A stretch of 64,000 bases of DNA, from assembly GCA_003313425.1 (NCBI GenBank), contig NHZP01000018.1:992001-1056000 (forward strand), given 5' to 3'. This stretch comes from Pseudopyrenochaeta lycopersici. Its lineage: Eukaryota; Ascomycota; Dothideomycetes; Pleosporales; Pseudopyrenochaetaceae. A model generated the notes under the pieces. It was not told where the DNA came from and ran no database searches. It was given only the letters and a program-made list of their open reading frames with translations. Numbering within the stretch: the first letter of the stretch is position 1; each line of letters starts with the position of its first letter. This document shows positions 24,982-35,993 of this stretch, in pieces. The position numbers and the translations under genes were made by a program.

Positions 24982-26820
24982 TAACGTGTTCTACTAGTCG
25001 CCGGCTAACACTAGTCGCCGGCTAACACTAGTCGCCGGCCCACCTCATCAACACTAACGCGCTTGCCTCCACAACAACAATTATAACCACCTAATAACAG
25101 CCTATAGTAGCTTAAAAGGAGGGTCATGTCCTCTTACATCTTAGGTAATTAATTTAAGACAGATAAAAAGTGTACGCAGGGCTACAGAGCTATTTAATGT
25201 TCTCTAATTACTCCTTTAGCAGCGCCTCTAAGGCTGCTAGCCTCCTTTAATAATTAACGCATAAAAATCTAAGCTATTATCTACTAAGGAATAGAGCTTT
25301 ATTTAATAGATACTAGAGCTTAATTAATAAGGCTTTCTACCTTATATTATTAACGTACGTTAAATAGGAGACACTCTTCTTACTGCATAAGGCTAGTAGC
25401 CTCCTCTACCTCCTCTTAGTAAGAACTAGGTCTATTATTTTATTAAGGCTTAGTTAGAGCTTTAGATAAAGTAGAACTATAAATTCTACTTATAGCGCGT
25501 AAAATATAAAGATCGTATAAAGATAAACGCCTAGTATAGCCTTATAAAGGATATAATTAAGATATATAAGATAGCTACTAAGGATACCTATAACTTTAAT
25601 AAGACTAGGTTTATAATAGGTATTACCTTAATATTAAAGGTTATTACTAGCTCTAATACTATTAGATAAGTAACTATTATATAGCCTAGTAACTATAACT
25701 AGATAATAATAATTAAGTATATAAGCGCTGTAGGATACGTACTACCTCCCTTTATTATCCTTAAGGGTAAGGTCTACTAGGCGTTATAGTATAGTCCTAA
25801 GCTTAAGCTGCCTAGCGACTAGAGTATTAGTATAAGTAATAACAGATAGATAACTAATAACCTTAGCCTTACTTAGTTAAAGTATTTTAACGTTCTTATA
25901 GCTACACGTATAATTAGTTAGCTATAGTAGCTACGTAACGCTTATATTTAATACTTACTACGTAGAGAGGAATATTATTACTCTTTATATGCCTCTTTAT
26001 ATATCTTATAAGCTATAGCCTTTTAATATTAGTTACTTCTTACTTTTTAAGACAGCGTATAAATAAGTAATAAATAAGCTTACGCGCTAATAGGTGTAGT
26101 TTAATAATAAAGATACGTTTCTCTATAATATCCTTATATACGTATAACTATTTTCTTAACTTTAAATATCTTTAAAGGCTTTTAAGTAATAGGCTTAGTC
26201 CTATTTTATCTTAAACGCGTCCTATTAACGCTAATAGTTATCTATATACTATCTCCTCTATAAATAGAAGCTATAGCTAAGGCTGTTTAGATAATAGAAA
26301 TACCTTATATTACTAATTAACTTAATTAATAGGCCTACCTTATATATAAGCTTCTTTAACGTTAATTAGAGAGCCCCTTAAGCAGGGCTCTTACTTAGCT
26401 TATTAAAGGCTGTTAGCTAGCTATAAACTTAGCTATAATTTTAGTAGAAGAAAATAGTAAACTTTATACTTTAAATACGCGTTTATAACGTAGAAAGGAC
26501 ACATAGTAATAATATATTACAGCTAGAGGGGCTCTACAGGTTAAGGTAGGTTATGCGTTAGCTGTAGCTGCTAAAATAGCTTTAAACTTAAGAGTAGAGA
26601 GTAAGGCTTCTCAGCCTTAGTAACAAGCACTACTAACCTATAGTAAATGTAGGGTTTAAGGTTATAATTGCACCTCGTGTAGATAGAGATAGAGAATGCT
26701 ATTACTATATTTACTAGTAAATTTACTGCGTAGTTATCGCGTTATCGTGTGTTAAGATCCGCCTGTTTTGATGAGGTGGGCAGGCGAGTGGTGTTGGCCG
26801 GCGAGTAGTAGAACACGTTA
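24982..26820 (+). mobile_element. Fot1/pogo-like DNA transposon E2, full length but RIPed
   Basis: TA dinucleotides flank the element. The left end is ACGTGTTCTACTAGTCGCCGGC, with the ACTAGTCGCCGGC motif three times in a row, and the right end is the inverse ...GGCGAGTAGTAGAACACGT. Copies E1 and E3 share these ends. It is 1.84 kb, normal for Fot1-type elements. The TA duplication and the CENP-B-like transposase place it in the pogo/Fot1 group of Tc1-mariner. It sits in the F1 gypsy between 24,981 and 26,821. Confidence 0.85.
25083..26720 (+). pseudogene. Pogo/Fot1-type transposase of E2
   Basis: The start codon has become ATA (25,083; ATG in E1). The N-terminal DNA-binding part is shared with E1. 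The middle holds the DDE-domain signature of this family: NYN-IIII-YISAVGYVLPPFIILKGKVY at about 25,690-25,780, then TYYVERNIITLYMPLYIL near 25,950-26,010, matching the usual second and third catalytic regions of cut-and-paste DDE transposases. Catalytic acidic residues are not all preserved, and stops and Cys/Trp losses are frequent. It is a dead gene; without it E1 and E3 could not move unaided either. Confidence 0.7.
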
Positions 26821-27369
26821 CTTTTAAACTATAGCTTCTTTAAATAACTTAATAAAATTATAAAGATATAAGTAACAAATAATACTAGATTTTTATATAT
26901 ATTTAAGTATAGTAAGATATAATATAGTAGAAAGTAGAAAATACTTATATTATATAATAAGTACTAAAGATGATACTAAAATAAGAAAGAAATAGTATTA
27001 TAATCTTACTAAGACTCTATCTTAGTAGCTTTAATAGAACCTTATAGATATTAGGTAGATAACTAAAATTATATAACGTGCTTAGTTAATTAGTATAATT
27101 AGTAGTACTTAATATACTAAGTAACTTATATAATCTTAATATATATAATTCTTAGTAATAAACTCTTATAGCTTATTATATTTAACTTAATATTATACTT
27201 TATAGTATAGTAATAGTAATACTAATTATTTTTAAACTTTTAGTACTCTATATAGAAGCGCCTTCTTACTATCTTAGCATACAACCTCTCTTCTATCTAG
27301 TCTCTTACTCTATCTCAGAGAACTAATCTTATAGTCTTATTAGTTATCCTTACTAATAGCTTTTAAGAT

Positions 27370-27769
27370 CTTTATACTAAGTAAGAAGAGTAGTAGTTAT
27401 AAAGATAAAGAAAAGAGGTATAGATAACTAATAAAGAGGCTAAGCCTCTACATTAACTAATAACGCTAAAGTTATATAATCTTAGAAAACCTACACTAAA
27501 GTAGACTTAGTCTTATAAGATAGAGATAAACTTAAAGAACTTAGAAGAGGCTTTATAAGAAACCTATAAGAAAATTAGATATATAGACTTATATAATATA
27601 GCTTTTATAGTATATTATAATTAACCTTTAATAATTAATAAGTATACTACTAGTTACTCTTTCTATATTTAGCTCTCTTAATACTACTTATCTATAAAAG
27701 ACTTTAAAGAACTTAAACTAGTTAATATTAATTACTTTATATTAGAACTACTTAATTAGATCTTTAATA
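27370..27769 (+). repeat. Degraded 3' LTR of F1
   Basis: It aligns by eye with the A-family LTR: GGCTAAGCCTCTA, TAACGCTAAAGTTATATAATCTTAGAAAACC, ATAAGATAGAGATAAACTTA and the end TTAGATCTTTAATA all have A-LTR counterparts. The left border is approximate. This shows F and A are related lineages. Confidence 0.6.
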
Positions 27770-28310
27770 CTATACTTCTAAGCTATATTTCTATAGAGTC
27801 TTCTTTTTTCGTATTATAGATATTCTTTTCTATAGTACTAATATTAAGCTTTTATTACTCTAAACTTTTATAGAATAGTTTTATCTAAGCTTTAGAACCT
27901 CCCTCTAATACTTTTAGATATAATTTAATATATAATAACTTTATTAGCTTCCTTACTTTTAAGCTTTAAACCTAACTATTACTTCTCTACTAAGTTAATA
28001 AAAGGCTTTTAGTCTTACTCTATAGAAGAAGAATATAATTATAAAGTAAGATAGAGTAGAATAGCCTTTAGTAGTAATATAGCTATGATATAGTTAAATA
28101 ATAAATAGTTTCCTTTTTAGTAGCGCACTTTTACTTTAATATATAATAGATATAACTTAATTAGATTATTTAGATTTATAATATATAGTAGAGCTATAAT
28201 AATAGTAATATTTAGTAAGATAATATACTATCTAACTTAGGGCTCTATGCTATTCTATTACTAAAAATAATAGTTATATCTCTTTATAACGTTATTTATT
28301 CTAGGCATTT
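27770..28310. other. AT-rich degraded sequence, unassigned
   Basis: TpA-rich sequence with no open frame beyond a few codons, looking like RIPed repeat DNA. I could not match it to other copies in the window. At about 28,310 the composition changes sharply to ordinary GC content. Confidence 0.5.
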
Positions 28311-28807
28311 ATAGCAAGGTCTGTGCTAGAGTGGCTCGGCTGTCCTCCCCGCTAGCCTCATTGGAGGAGTTCGTTAGTTTGACGAGGCTGAAGTAGCGAA
28401 TCCAAGGCGTCCACTGGTTTCTAGAATTAGCCGTCTCACTACCACTCGATCTAGTGCTCGAAGCTTCACTGTGGCAAATTAGCAGGCTATATACTCATAT
28501 CGGTCCCCGGCTCTCTATGAAATAGAGAAAACAATACACAACAGAAATACCCTAGTAAGAATAGATATTCCAGTGTTTGTACCACAATTTTTTCCAGCTT
28601 TAGCCGCTGGTTTTAGTAGTCCAAACACCTGCACCTACACTATGAATCTCTGAAACTATTAGTTAAGTCTGTAGAGCGTAAAACCTATATGTATCCTAAC
28701 AGCTAACCTCTCTCGCTAATCCTAATTCCAACCTCCCATTCATCACAATAATCACGGACGCGTGCAGGGATTAACATGAAGTAAAAACCCCGCGTCACAC
28801 TTTAAAA
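28311..28807. other. GC-normal non-coding DNA downstream of the secreted protein gene
   Basis: No RIP signature, no recognisable gene, tRNA or repeat. It starts the island that carries the only intact gene. Confidence 0.5.
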
Positions 28808-28840
28808 TTAAGCTAGCTGGATGAACATATTAAAGTTACT
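28808..28840 (-). pseudogene. Short echo of the last codons of the neighbouring secreted-protein gene
   Basis: On the minus strand this reads SNFNMFIQLA and a TAA stop, against DNFNVFIKLA and TAA in the intact gene 85 bp away. About 26 of 32 bases agree, and five of the six differences are transitions or one-base codon changes. Upstream of it the similarity stops at TTTGCTGCAG, which resembles a splice acceptor, so it could be a remnant of a tandem duplicate or an alternative last exon. Confidence 0.5.
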
Positions 28841-28925
28841 GCAGCAAATAAGAGATTTTGGAAGTGGCCCACGGCAAATAATTCATTGATTTTATCGAGA
28901 GCATGTATGTCTCCATATCCAGATT

Positions 28926-29333
28926 TTATGCTAGCTTGATGAACACGTTGAAGTTATCTCCGGTTTTGGGGACGTTGACGGTAGTGGTTTGCCCGGGAGT
29001 GAGGTTAACCGACGCGAGAGTGTTACCGCCGTAGGAAATTCGGTAGTTCAGGGCGGCGGTGTTAGCTGGGGAGGAGTTCCAGAATTGGAACTTGTAGTTG
29101 CCGTTCCCTTGGTTAATGGCCTGGAATTGGGCGCCTAGACCACCCCCGGTGACCTGGGTGTCGGGCCATGAGTAGGTTCGATCGAAGTTGCTGAAACCCT
29201 GGCGAGGTTCTAGAGCGGCGGTAGCATCGAGCGACTCGGTGCGGACAGCCAGAGAGGTCTTCTCAACCGGAACGATGGCTGGGAGGGCGGCCGCAAGGGC
29301 GACGAAGCTGGCAATGATGAATGAGGAACGCAT
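28926..29333 (-). CDS. Small secreted cysteine-free protein, 135 aa
   Basis: The ATG at 29,331-29,333 has A at -3, and the frame ends in TAA at 28,926-28,928. Residues 1-17 form a clear signal peptide (basic start, hydrophobic core, ALAAALPA cleavage region). Residues 18-44 look like a propeptide ending in EPR before QGFSNF, a possible single-Arg processing site. The mature part of about 91 residues is rich in Gly, Asn, Thr and aromatics, with alternating polar/hydrophobic runs suggesting a beta-sandwich. It has two N-glycosylation sequons (N86-S-S, N110-L-T) and no cysteine. I do not recognise the family. There is no intron and no RIP damage; codons favour G/C in third position, unlike everything around. 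A lone secreted protein between RIPed transposons is the usual setting of fungal effector candidates, but function is unknown. The lack of Cys is unusual for an effector. Confidence 0.85.
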   Translation of the reverse strand: MRSSFIIASFVALAAALPAIVPVEKTSLAVRTESLDATAALEPRQGFSNFDRTYSWPDTQVTGGGLGAQFQAINQGNGNYKFQFWNSSPANTAALNYRISYGGNTLASVNLTPGQTTTVNVPKTGDNFNVFIKLA

Positions 29334-29648
29334 GATTGATGTTCAGCAATATGGGCTTTGGTAGTATGCAAAAATATCGTAAATCAAATAGAGCTTTGTA
29401 AGCGTAGACGCAGCTTGTTCGATATGAAGATGAGGCAAGAGCGTCATCGCGTCGCCCTTTAAACCAAACTGTTCGGACGGCTCCCCGGCTAAATCATGCA
29501 ACTGCCGGTAGGTAAGGTAAAATCAGAACTTGGTCGTCAATAAGTTTGGGAACCCTTTAGCATGTATCTCCGTGTGTGACGCCAATATGTGATGGACCAG
29601 GGGCGGGGACAAATGTTGTCATAGGACTAGTGAGGGTGCCTTGCAAAC
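29334..29648 (-). promoter_or_regulatory. Upstream region of the secreted-protein gene
   Basis: Ordinary-composition DNA without RIP bias directly 5' of the gene, with short AT-rich stretches (AAATATCG, TCAAATAG) within 80 bp of the ATG but no clear TATA box. No other coding sequence is visible here. The promoter role is inferred from position. Confidence 0.35.
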
Positions 29649-29852
29649 ATGTTTCAAAACATTGTGGTTTTATGCAGACGCTGCCACCAATCAACTGGAA
29701 TTAAAGCGAACAGACAGGGATGCACTGGCTTTCAAGGTTGCTATATTGCTATACCTTGTAATGTTCATTGCAATGGTGGAAAATTGTTCTACTGTGTACA
29801 GTGTGTCCTGCAAACCGCCAGGATAACAAATTGCGCTTTGACGTTCGCCTGA
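29649..29852 (+). CDS. Hypothetical cysteine-rich ORF, 67 codons, doubtful
   Basis: The frame has nine Cys in 67 residues (positions 9, 12, 25, 31, 37, 41, 49, 52, 62), with pairs C-x2-C at 9/12 and 49/52 and the stretch PCNVHCNGGKLFYCVQC. There is no evident signal peptide. It lies on the unmutated island, divergent from the secreted-protein gene. It could be an exon of a spliced gene (an acceptor-like TTTTATGCAG lies in its first codons) or chance. An overlapping frame (29,641-29,826) looks less protein-like. Confidence 0.25.
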   Translation: MFQNIVVLCRRCHQSTGIKANRQGCTGFQGCYIAIPCNVHCNGGKLFYCVQCVLQTARITNCALTFA

Positions 29853-30422
29853 AAATATAAATTCCGAAGTTATTATTATTTGGGCAGGAGGTCCCCCAGA
29901 TTACTTAACGTGGTTGGTGATGCCCCACTTCAGGTACTTGTGCAATATTTTGTGATCACTCGAGTTATTGCGCTGGATATGGCAACTGCGCCGTTATGGA
30001 CAGCGGGTCATGGCATAACGTCGGCGCGAAGTGCCTTGAAAACGCTTTGACGTGTTCCACCACTCAGTGGGCAGCCCCACCAAAACTGAAGCAACTTTTT
30101 GCTCAATTACTCAACAACAGCATAATAAATTGTAAATTTAATAAGGAGATAAGCTAGTCTATCTACCCCTACACTGAGTTTGCGTATGTCCTTAAATATG
30201 ATAGTTGCTGCACGTTAGCGGTGCGCGCTGGCGCACTCGCTTAGGCTAAGCTGAACTACCCGTATTAACTACCCTACTAGCCTCTACAGCAAGCACCTAG
30301 CCCTGCTTAACCTGCAGAGCTCCTCTATAGGCTATAGATGGCCTACGCTACTTCTTCTTATATTATTTACACTAAATAGCTGCACGTAGCTTTATATTCT
30401 TATCTATGAGAATAACTTTAAA
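29853..30422. other. Right part of the island and transition to repeats, no gene seen
   Basis: 29,853-30,130 keeps ordinary composition without a convincing frame. From about 30,140 TpA-rich sequence returns, with short GC-rich patches such as GCGGTGCGCGCTGGCGC. No feature could be assigned. Confidence 0.4.
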
Positions 30423-30647
30423 TGTTAGTTGACTCCTACCTCTCTAGATGGTTATGCATCTAGTGGTACCAATAGGAGCGGCACACGCGTACGCTTAGGG
30501 GTGAGGTAAAAGGTAGTTGTATTCCTTTACCTGGTCTCGCTCTCGTGTGAGAGAGAGACCTCTATATAGGCTGCCTAGGAGCCCCTAGGAGCCCCTAAGA
30601 GTCAGAGCGAATAGGCACAAGAATAAGCAATTCATTTCGTACGGACA
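30423..30647 (+). repeat. Candidate solo LTR, 225 bp
   Basis: It starts TGTTAGTTGACTCC and ends CGTACGGACA, giving TG...CA ends, and holds a TATA-like CTCTATATAGG at 30,570 after a GA-rich palindrome (GGTCTCGCTCTCG ... GAGAGAGACC). The 10-bp unit AGGAGCCCCT is repeated near 30,577-30,598. Flanks are TTAAA and ATAAA, an imperfect target duplication, so the call is tentative. Confidence 0.4.
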
Positions 30648-31464
30648 ATAAAGCGTATAGTAAGATAATAACTCTTAATAAGCCAGTAAATAGCTTAGCT
30701 ACTTAAGCTCTAAGATTAATAATACAGGAGATCTTAAACTAGCTAAGCCTGTTTCTGTAAAGATCCTAAAAGCTATTAGTAAGGATAACTAATAAGACCG
30801 CAAGGTTAGTTCTTAGGGATAGAGTAAGAGACTTAATAGACAGGGGATTTAATACTAAGATAGTAACAGGGCGCTTCTATAAAAAGTACTAAGGTTTTTA
30901 AGAATAATTAGTATTAGTATTACTATACTATAAAGTATAATATCAAGTTAAATATATTAAGCTATAGGGGTTTATTATTATAAATTATATATATAGATAT
31001 TATGCGGGTTGCTTAGTATGCTTAGTGTGCTTAGTACTACTAATTATACTAATTGACTAAGCACGTCACGTGATCTCGGTTGTCTGTCCAATGTACATGA
31101 GGTTCTATTGGAGCTGCTGGGACAGGGTCTTAGCAGGATCGTAACAGTTTCTTAAGCTAAGATACTATACATAGCTGTTATAGCCTACAGAGACAGGCTT
31201 TATGTAGCGAAGTACTATAGGACACAGCTCGAGCATAAATAGCTAGTAGAGCGGCTTACAACCTTATAACAAAGTATTATAAATCTAAATCTTAGTATTA
31301 TAGTATTACTGCGCTAAGCCTTTTTAAGGGCTAGCGCGCAACGTAAAGGACTTACTTAAAACTTACGCTAACTATATAGAGTAGAAATAATAAGTATTAT
31401 TCTCTCCTATAGATAAGTTATAGTAATATAAAACTATCTCTTTACTATTATTTATAGTATAGAG
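30648..31464. other. RIPed unassigned sequence with one GC-richer patch
   Basis: Mostly TpA-rich DNA without frames. The patch 31,010-31,145 holds three close TGCTTAG(T) units, a CACGTGA motif and ends GATCGTAACA, so it may be another LTR remnant. No partner was found. Confidence 0.4.
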
Positions 31465-32383
31465 TGTTAGAACTAGTTCTATATAGTTATAGCCTAGTCC
31501 TTAGGGTTATTAGGGTTAGATAGGTATAAAGGCGTTTAATAAGGGATAATAGGGTTACATTAGTAACTAGAAGGATTGCTACCGCACGGGCAGGATCCTA
31601 AGGGGCTTTTATATTCCTCTTACCCTGCACTTAGGACTAATTAGGCTAAAGGAGGTTAGCTCCGCCTTTAATAGCTATAATCTAGCCTATTCTAGGCTAA
31701 ACTAGCTAAGTATACTTTAGGTATACTAGACTTATTAGCTAGTCTACTTAGAAGTTATTAACTCCTAATATTATCCCCCCTCTTAGATAAAAATATCTTA
31801 TCTTATCTTAAGGAGATAGCTATATAACTTAATTATCTCTTATAAAGGCTAAATTAGTATAATTTAGCTAAGTATAGTATATATAAAAATAAAAGAGAGT
31901 TATAAGTAATAAAAAGGCGTAATAGCTTATACTACTAAGTAGTCTATAAGTAAACTTAAGTAAGAGAAAGTTCTAGACTTTTACTTATATATAAACTACT
32001 CTATATAGACTATAAGTATATAAAGCTTATATTCTCTCTCTTTCTTATACTCTACTCCTATTTTAAAGATTTTTTAGTAAGTCTTTCTTTAGCTAAATTA
32101 ATATAGATTCTCTTATTTTACTATAGTTTAAGCTATATTAGGCTAATTTAGCTTAATAAAGCCTAAAGCACTATAAACAAAAGTAAGTTTATCTAGAATA
32201 TAGCTAACCTAACTATTTAGAGCTAGTTACTAGTAGTCTATCTTACTTTTACTTATATTTAGCTTAATCTTTCTCTTTCTTACTTAATCTAGTCTATTTT
32301 AGCCTAATTTAGTATAATAGTTCCTATAGATTACTAGTATTACTTAGAAGACTTCTCTACTACTAGAGTAGTAACTATCTTAC
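31465..32383 (-). mobile_element. 3' end of a Ty1/Copia-like element (3' LTR plus internal tail)
   Basis: Read on the minus strand, internal sequence with GATAAGATATTTTTATC leads into the polypurine tract GAGGGGGGATAA (31,771-31,782), then a 306-bp LTR (31,465-31,770; TATTAGGAG, formerly TGTTAGGAG, to GTTCTAACA). This tail, with a polypurine tract right after the RNase H end, is typical of fungal Copia elements. The internal part is truncated by the LTR of A2 at 32,384. It is strongly RIPed. Confidence 0.55.
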
Positions 32384-32783
32384 TGTTAAATATCTAATCA
32401 AGTAGTTACAATATAAAGTAACTAGTGTTAACTAGTAGCTCTTTAGAGTATTCTGTAGATAGGCAGTACTAGAGGGAGGTTAAATAGAAAAGTATAGTTT
32501 ATAGTATACTTATAGATTATCTAAAGTTTATTATCATGTGCTATAGGGGCTATATTATGCGAGTCTATATACATAATTATCTTATAGAATTTCTATAAGG
32601 CCCCCTCTAGGTTTTCTAGGTTTGTCTCTGTCCTATAGGACTAAGTCTGTCTTAGCGTAGGTTTTCTAAGATTACGTAACCTTAGCGTTATTAGTTAGTT
32701 TAGAGGCTTAGTCTCTTTATTAGTTATCTGTGCCTCCTCCCTTATTCTTATAACTGCTACCCTTCCTACTTCTATTTATAACA
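32384..32783 (-). repeat. 3' LTR of A2
   Basis: 400 bp, TGTTAAATATCTAATC to ATTTATAACA on the plus strand; inverted match to 42,084-42,479 and 12,436-12,830. Confidence 0.85.
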
Positions 32784-35627
32784 CTATCCTCCTCTCCTCT
32801 AGTCCTTATATCTTTATAACTAATATATAGCTTCTTATAGTACTACGTAGTATTATTCTATTAGAGATTATATAAATACTATTAGTTAGGTTACTATAGT
32901 TTCTCATAAATAATATTTAAAGAAGAAGTTAGAGTATAAGATATTATTATTAAAAGAGAAGTATAGAAATTATTATTATAATAAGGTGTTATTATATAAG
33001 CTAGTAAATATACTAGTTCTAAACTTTTTTTATTTAGATAAAGAGTTAGCTTAATTAGACGCGTAAGAAGCTAAAGCTAATAATATAAAAGAGAAAGTAC
33101 TAAATATTCTTCTTACTACTTACGTAAAAAAGAATTAACTTTATAAATAATAAAAGTTATTATAGTATTTTAAGTAATAATAAGTAGATAACTCTAGTTA
33201 TATTATAGAAGAGATTAAAGTATTAGAAGTAATTAAAAATATTAACTAAGAAGTTAATATTCTTAAGTAAGAGTTAATACTTAGTACTTCTACTTTAGAC
33301 TAGAGTATCTTTACTCTATCTTAGCTTAAAAGCAATCCTCTTCTTCTAAAGATTATAGTATTAAATTAAGTTAGTTATATACTCTATTCTTAAAGTTCTC
33401 TTATTCTTTATTATATTTATACTTATTAATTTATTTCTTATAGTTTTATAGATTTAATATTAGTTCTTAAGTATTCTTAGAGTTAGGATACTCTTTCTAT
33501 TTAATTAAGTACTTAGTTTCTCTATACTTATCTTTTATAATCTTAGAATATTATATATTAAAGATTTTCTTAACTTTATATTCTTTTTCTTCTTTAGTTT
33601 TATATCTAAAAGTCTTTTATAGTAGTATTACTAAGTATATAAGTTCTAAGAGTTTAATATAGAACTTTAGGTAGATCTTTATATCTTTAGGTAGCTCTAA
33701 TATATATATAACTAGTCTATTATATTATTTAATTAAAAATAATCTAACTTTAACGTAGTCTAATTCTTTATTAGGTTATTTTATATAAAAGTTTTTTATA
33801 AGTAAATACACTTTATCCCTCTTTTTTAGCTTCAGCGCTATTTTTCTTTTCTTATTAATATATAAAATTTATTATTCTTATTTCTTTTTAAGCCTTTTCT
33901 ATAGTTATTTTAGTATTTCTTATAATTCTCTAGCTATTTTAACTACTACTTCTACTTTAATACTTAGAAGGTTTCTCTTAAATAGGTTTAGGTATTTTCT
34001 ATAGTAGGCGTAAAATAGTATTTTATCTATTACTTTAGATTTACTATTATTAAATATAATTTATACTATAAGTAATAGAGATACTTAATTATTCTATTAT
34101 CTATTATAGTACGTCTATAGATATTATTTTAGAGTTCTATTAATTCTTTCTATTTATTTATTAGTTTCTAGGTAGTATACTATAAATAGTTTCCTTTATA
34201 TACTTATCTTAGCTATAAAAGTTAACTAGAAATTAGATATAAATAATTTATTCTTATTACTTATAATAGTTTTTAGTATACTATAGTATTAAAATACTTA
34301 GTCTTTTATTATTTCTATAAGTTATAGTACTATAAAGTCTTTCTAAATAGTATACACTCTATATATTTAATATATCTATATACTATATTATATATTATAT
34401 TATACTTATATCTAGTTACTTTATCTATAGACTTAGGTAAATCTATAATAAAGTCTATTACTATATCTTCTTATAGCTTTATAGGTATTTTAATTACTTA
34501 TAACTTATTATAGAGTACGTATATAGTATATTTATTTTATTAGTACGCTATATATATCTTAATATATACTTCTACTTTTTACTTAAGGTTTATAATATAG
34601 TAATTTTATTATATAAGTTTTATAGGTTTTATAATTCCTAGGTATCTATATATTAGATTATTATAGTATTATTAGATAATAATCTTTTATAGGTTCTTAG
34701 AGACTTCTACTTATATTTTTAAGATTACGTAGTATTCTTATAAAAGTTCTAAGGTCCTATCCTTATTTATTCTTAGGATTACTATATAAACTTTAGTCTT
34801 TTTTCCTACTATATTATATTTTTTACTTAGTGCGTTTACTCTTCTATTTTCCTTCTCTAGTATATATATACTCTTAAACTTATATTATCTTAAGAGTTCT
34901 AAGTATCTTACTTATCTATAATTAAGTTATTTAATTATTATAAAGTATATTAGGTTGTAGTAGTCTATATAGATAGTAAGTTCTAAGTAATATTTTACAT
35001 ATACTGTCTAATATTATAGTACGTTAATAATAGCTATAAGTTCCTTATTATAGATATTATATTATTCTTCTACTTATAAGAATTTTTATAAGTAATACGC
35101 TATAAAGTACCATTTTCTATCTTTTTTTTATAAGGCTACTACTCTAATTATAAGGTCTAATATATCTATTTTAATCTTTAGTAGCTATCTACTAGTAAAT
35201 AATATAAATACTAGTTTAGTAGTATATACTTTTTTTAATATTTTAAAGGCTTAGTACTATTTCTTATTTTAGTCTTATTTTTCTTCTTTCTTTATTAGTT
35301 TTATTAAGGGTACTATAATCTTTAAGAAGTCCTTAATAAATTATTAATTAAAGTTAATAAATCCTAGAAATAACTAAATATCTTTAACTATTTATAGTAT
35401 TTTCTATTCTTAGATTATTCTAATTTTAGATTTACTAATCTATACTTCTTATCTTTTAACTATATATCTTAGGAATTCTACTTCTTTTTTATAAAATTTA
35501 TACTTTTCTAGTTTTAGTTTTAGGTAGTAGTCCCTTAGTTATTATAGTTTTTCCTTAATATAGTCTTAATATTTATTTATATTCTTTAAGTAAACTAGAA
35601 TATTATCTAAGTAGGCTATAGTATATA

Positions 35628-35993
35628 TGTGGAGGAAAAAGGGAGAGCTTGGCAACAGTTACCCAGGTGATCTATGAGATGGACCACTGTTTTGTCTAGG
35701 AGGCTTTGAGAGCCAGCTATATAAAGGAGAGCTGAGCACGGCCTATTACAGGGGCCATTATACGGTAGGAGCGTGAGCAGCGTGTACGCGTGCGTGAGCG
35801 CGTACGTGCTCGCGCACGTGAGTCTACCTTCAGGTGTTCTCCTGCGTGAGCTTGCCCATCAGCTTGCACGTGAGCGTGCACGTGAGCGCGCCCGTGAATG
35901 TGCACATAAGTACGTGTCTCTCCAGGGTAAGCTCCTACGTCAGCGCGCACGTGAGCCTACCGTACTCCAGGTCACAGCGCGTTGTTTGCAACA
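35628..35993 (+). mobile_element. Solo LTR C1 (366 bp, expanded copy)
   Basis: TGTGGAGGAAAAAGG to GTTTGCAACA with the 5-bp target duplication ATATA on both sides (35,623-35,627 and 35,994-35,998). It holds a TATA box (CTATATAAAGG, about 35,717) and GC-rich CACGTGAGCG-type repeats. It is 121 bp longer than C2 and C3 because the repeat section is expanded. There is no RIP. It lies just beside the RT motif of A2. Confidence 0.92.

Larger units (their letters stand above)
13931..27769 (+). mobile_element. pol: Very AT-rich gypsy F1, split by a MITE, gypsy G and pogo E2
   Basis: The pieces 13,931-14,546, 14,933-15,428, 23,580-24,981 and 26,821-27,769 join into one element whose pol matches F2 (from about 54,421 onward) segment by segment. 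RNase H to integrase sequence lies in the first two pieces and the integrase C-terminal end in the third. The AT content is extreme and stops are dense, so this is the oldest or most heavily RIPed copy. Everything left of RNase H is not in the window. Its 3' LTR is at about 27,370-27,769. Interruptions: MITE 14,547-14,932, G 15,429-23,579, E2 24,982-26,820. Confidence 0.7.

Noticed and set aside
31495..31560. Telomere-like TTAGGG motifs (TTAGGGTTATTAGGGTTAG).
   Set aside because: Only a few imperfect units within a Copia-like LTR; no array.
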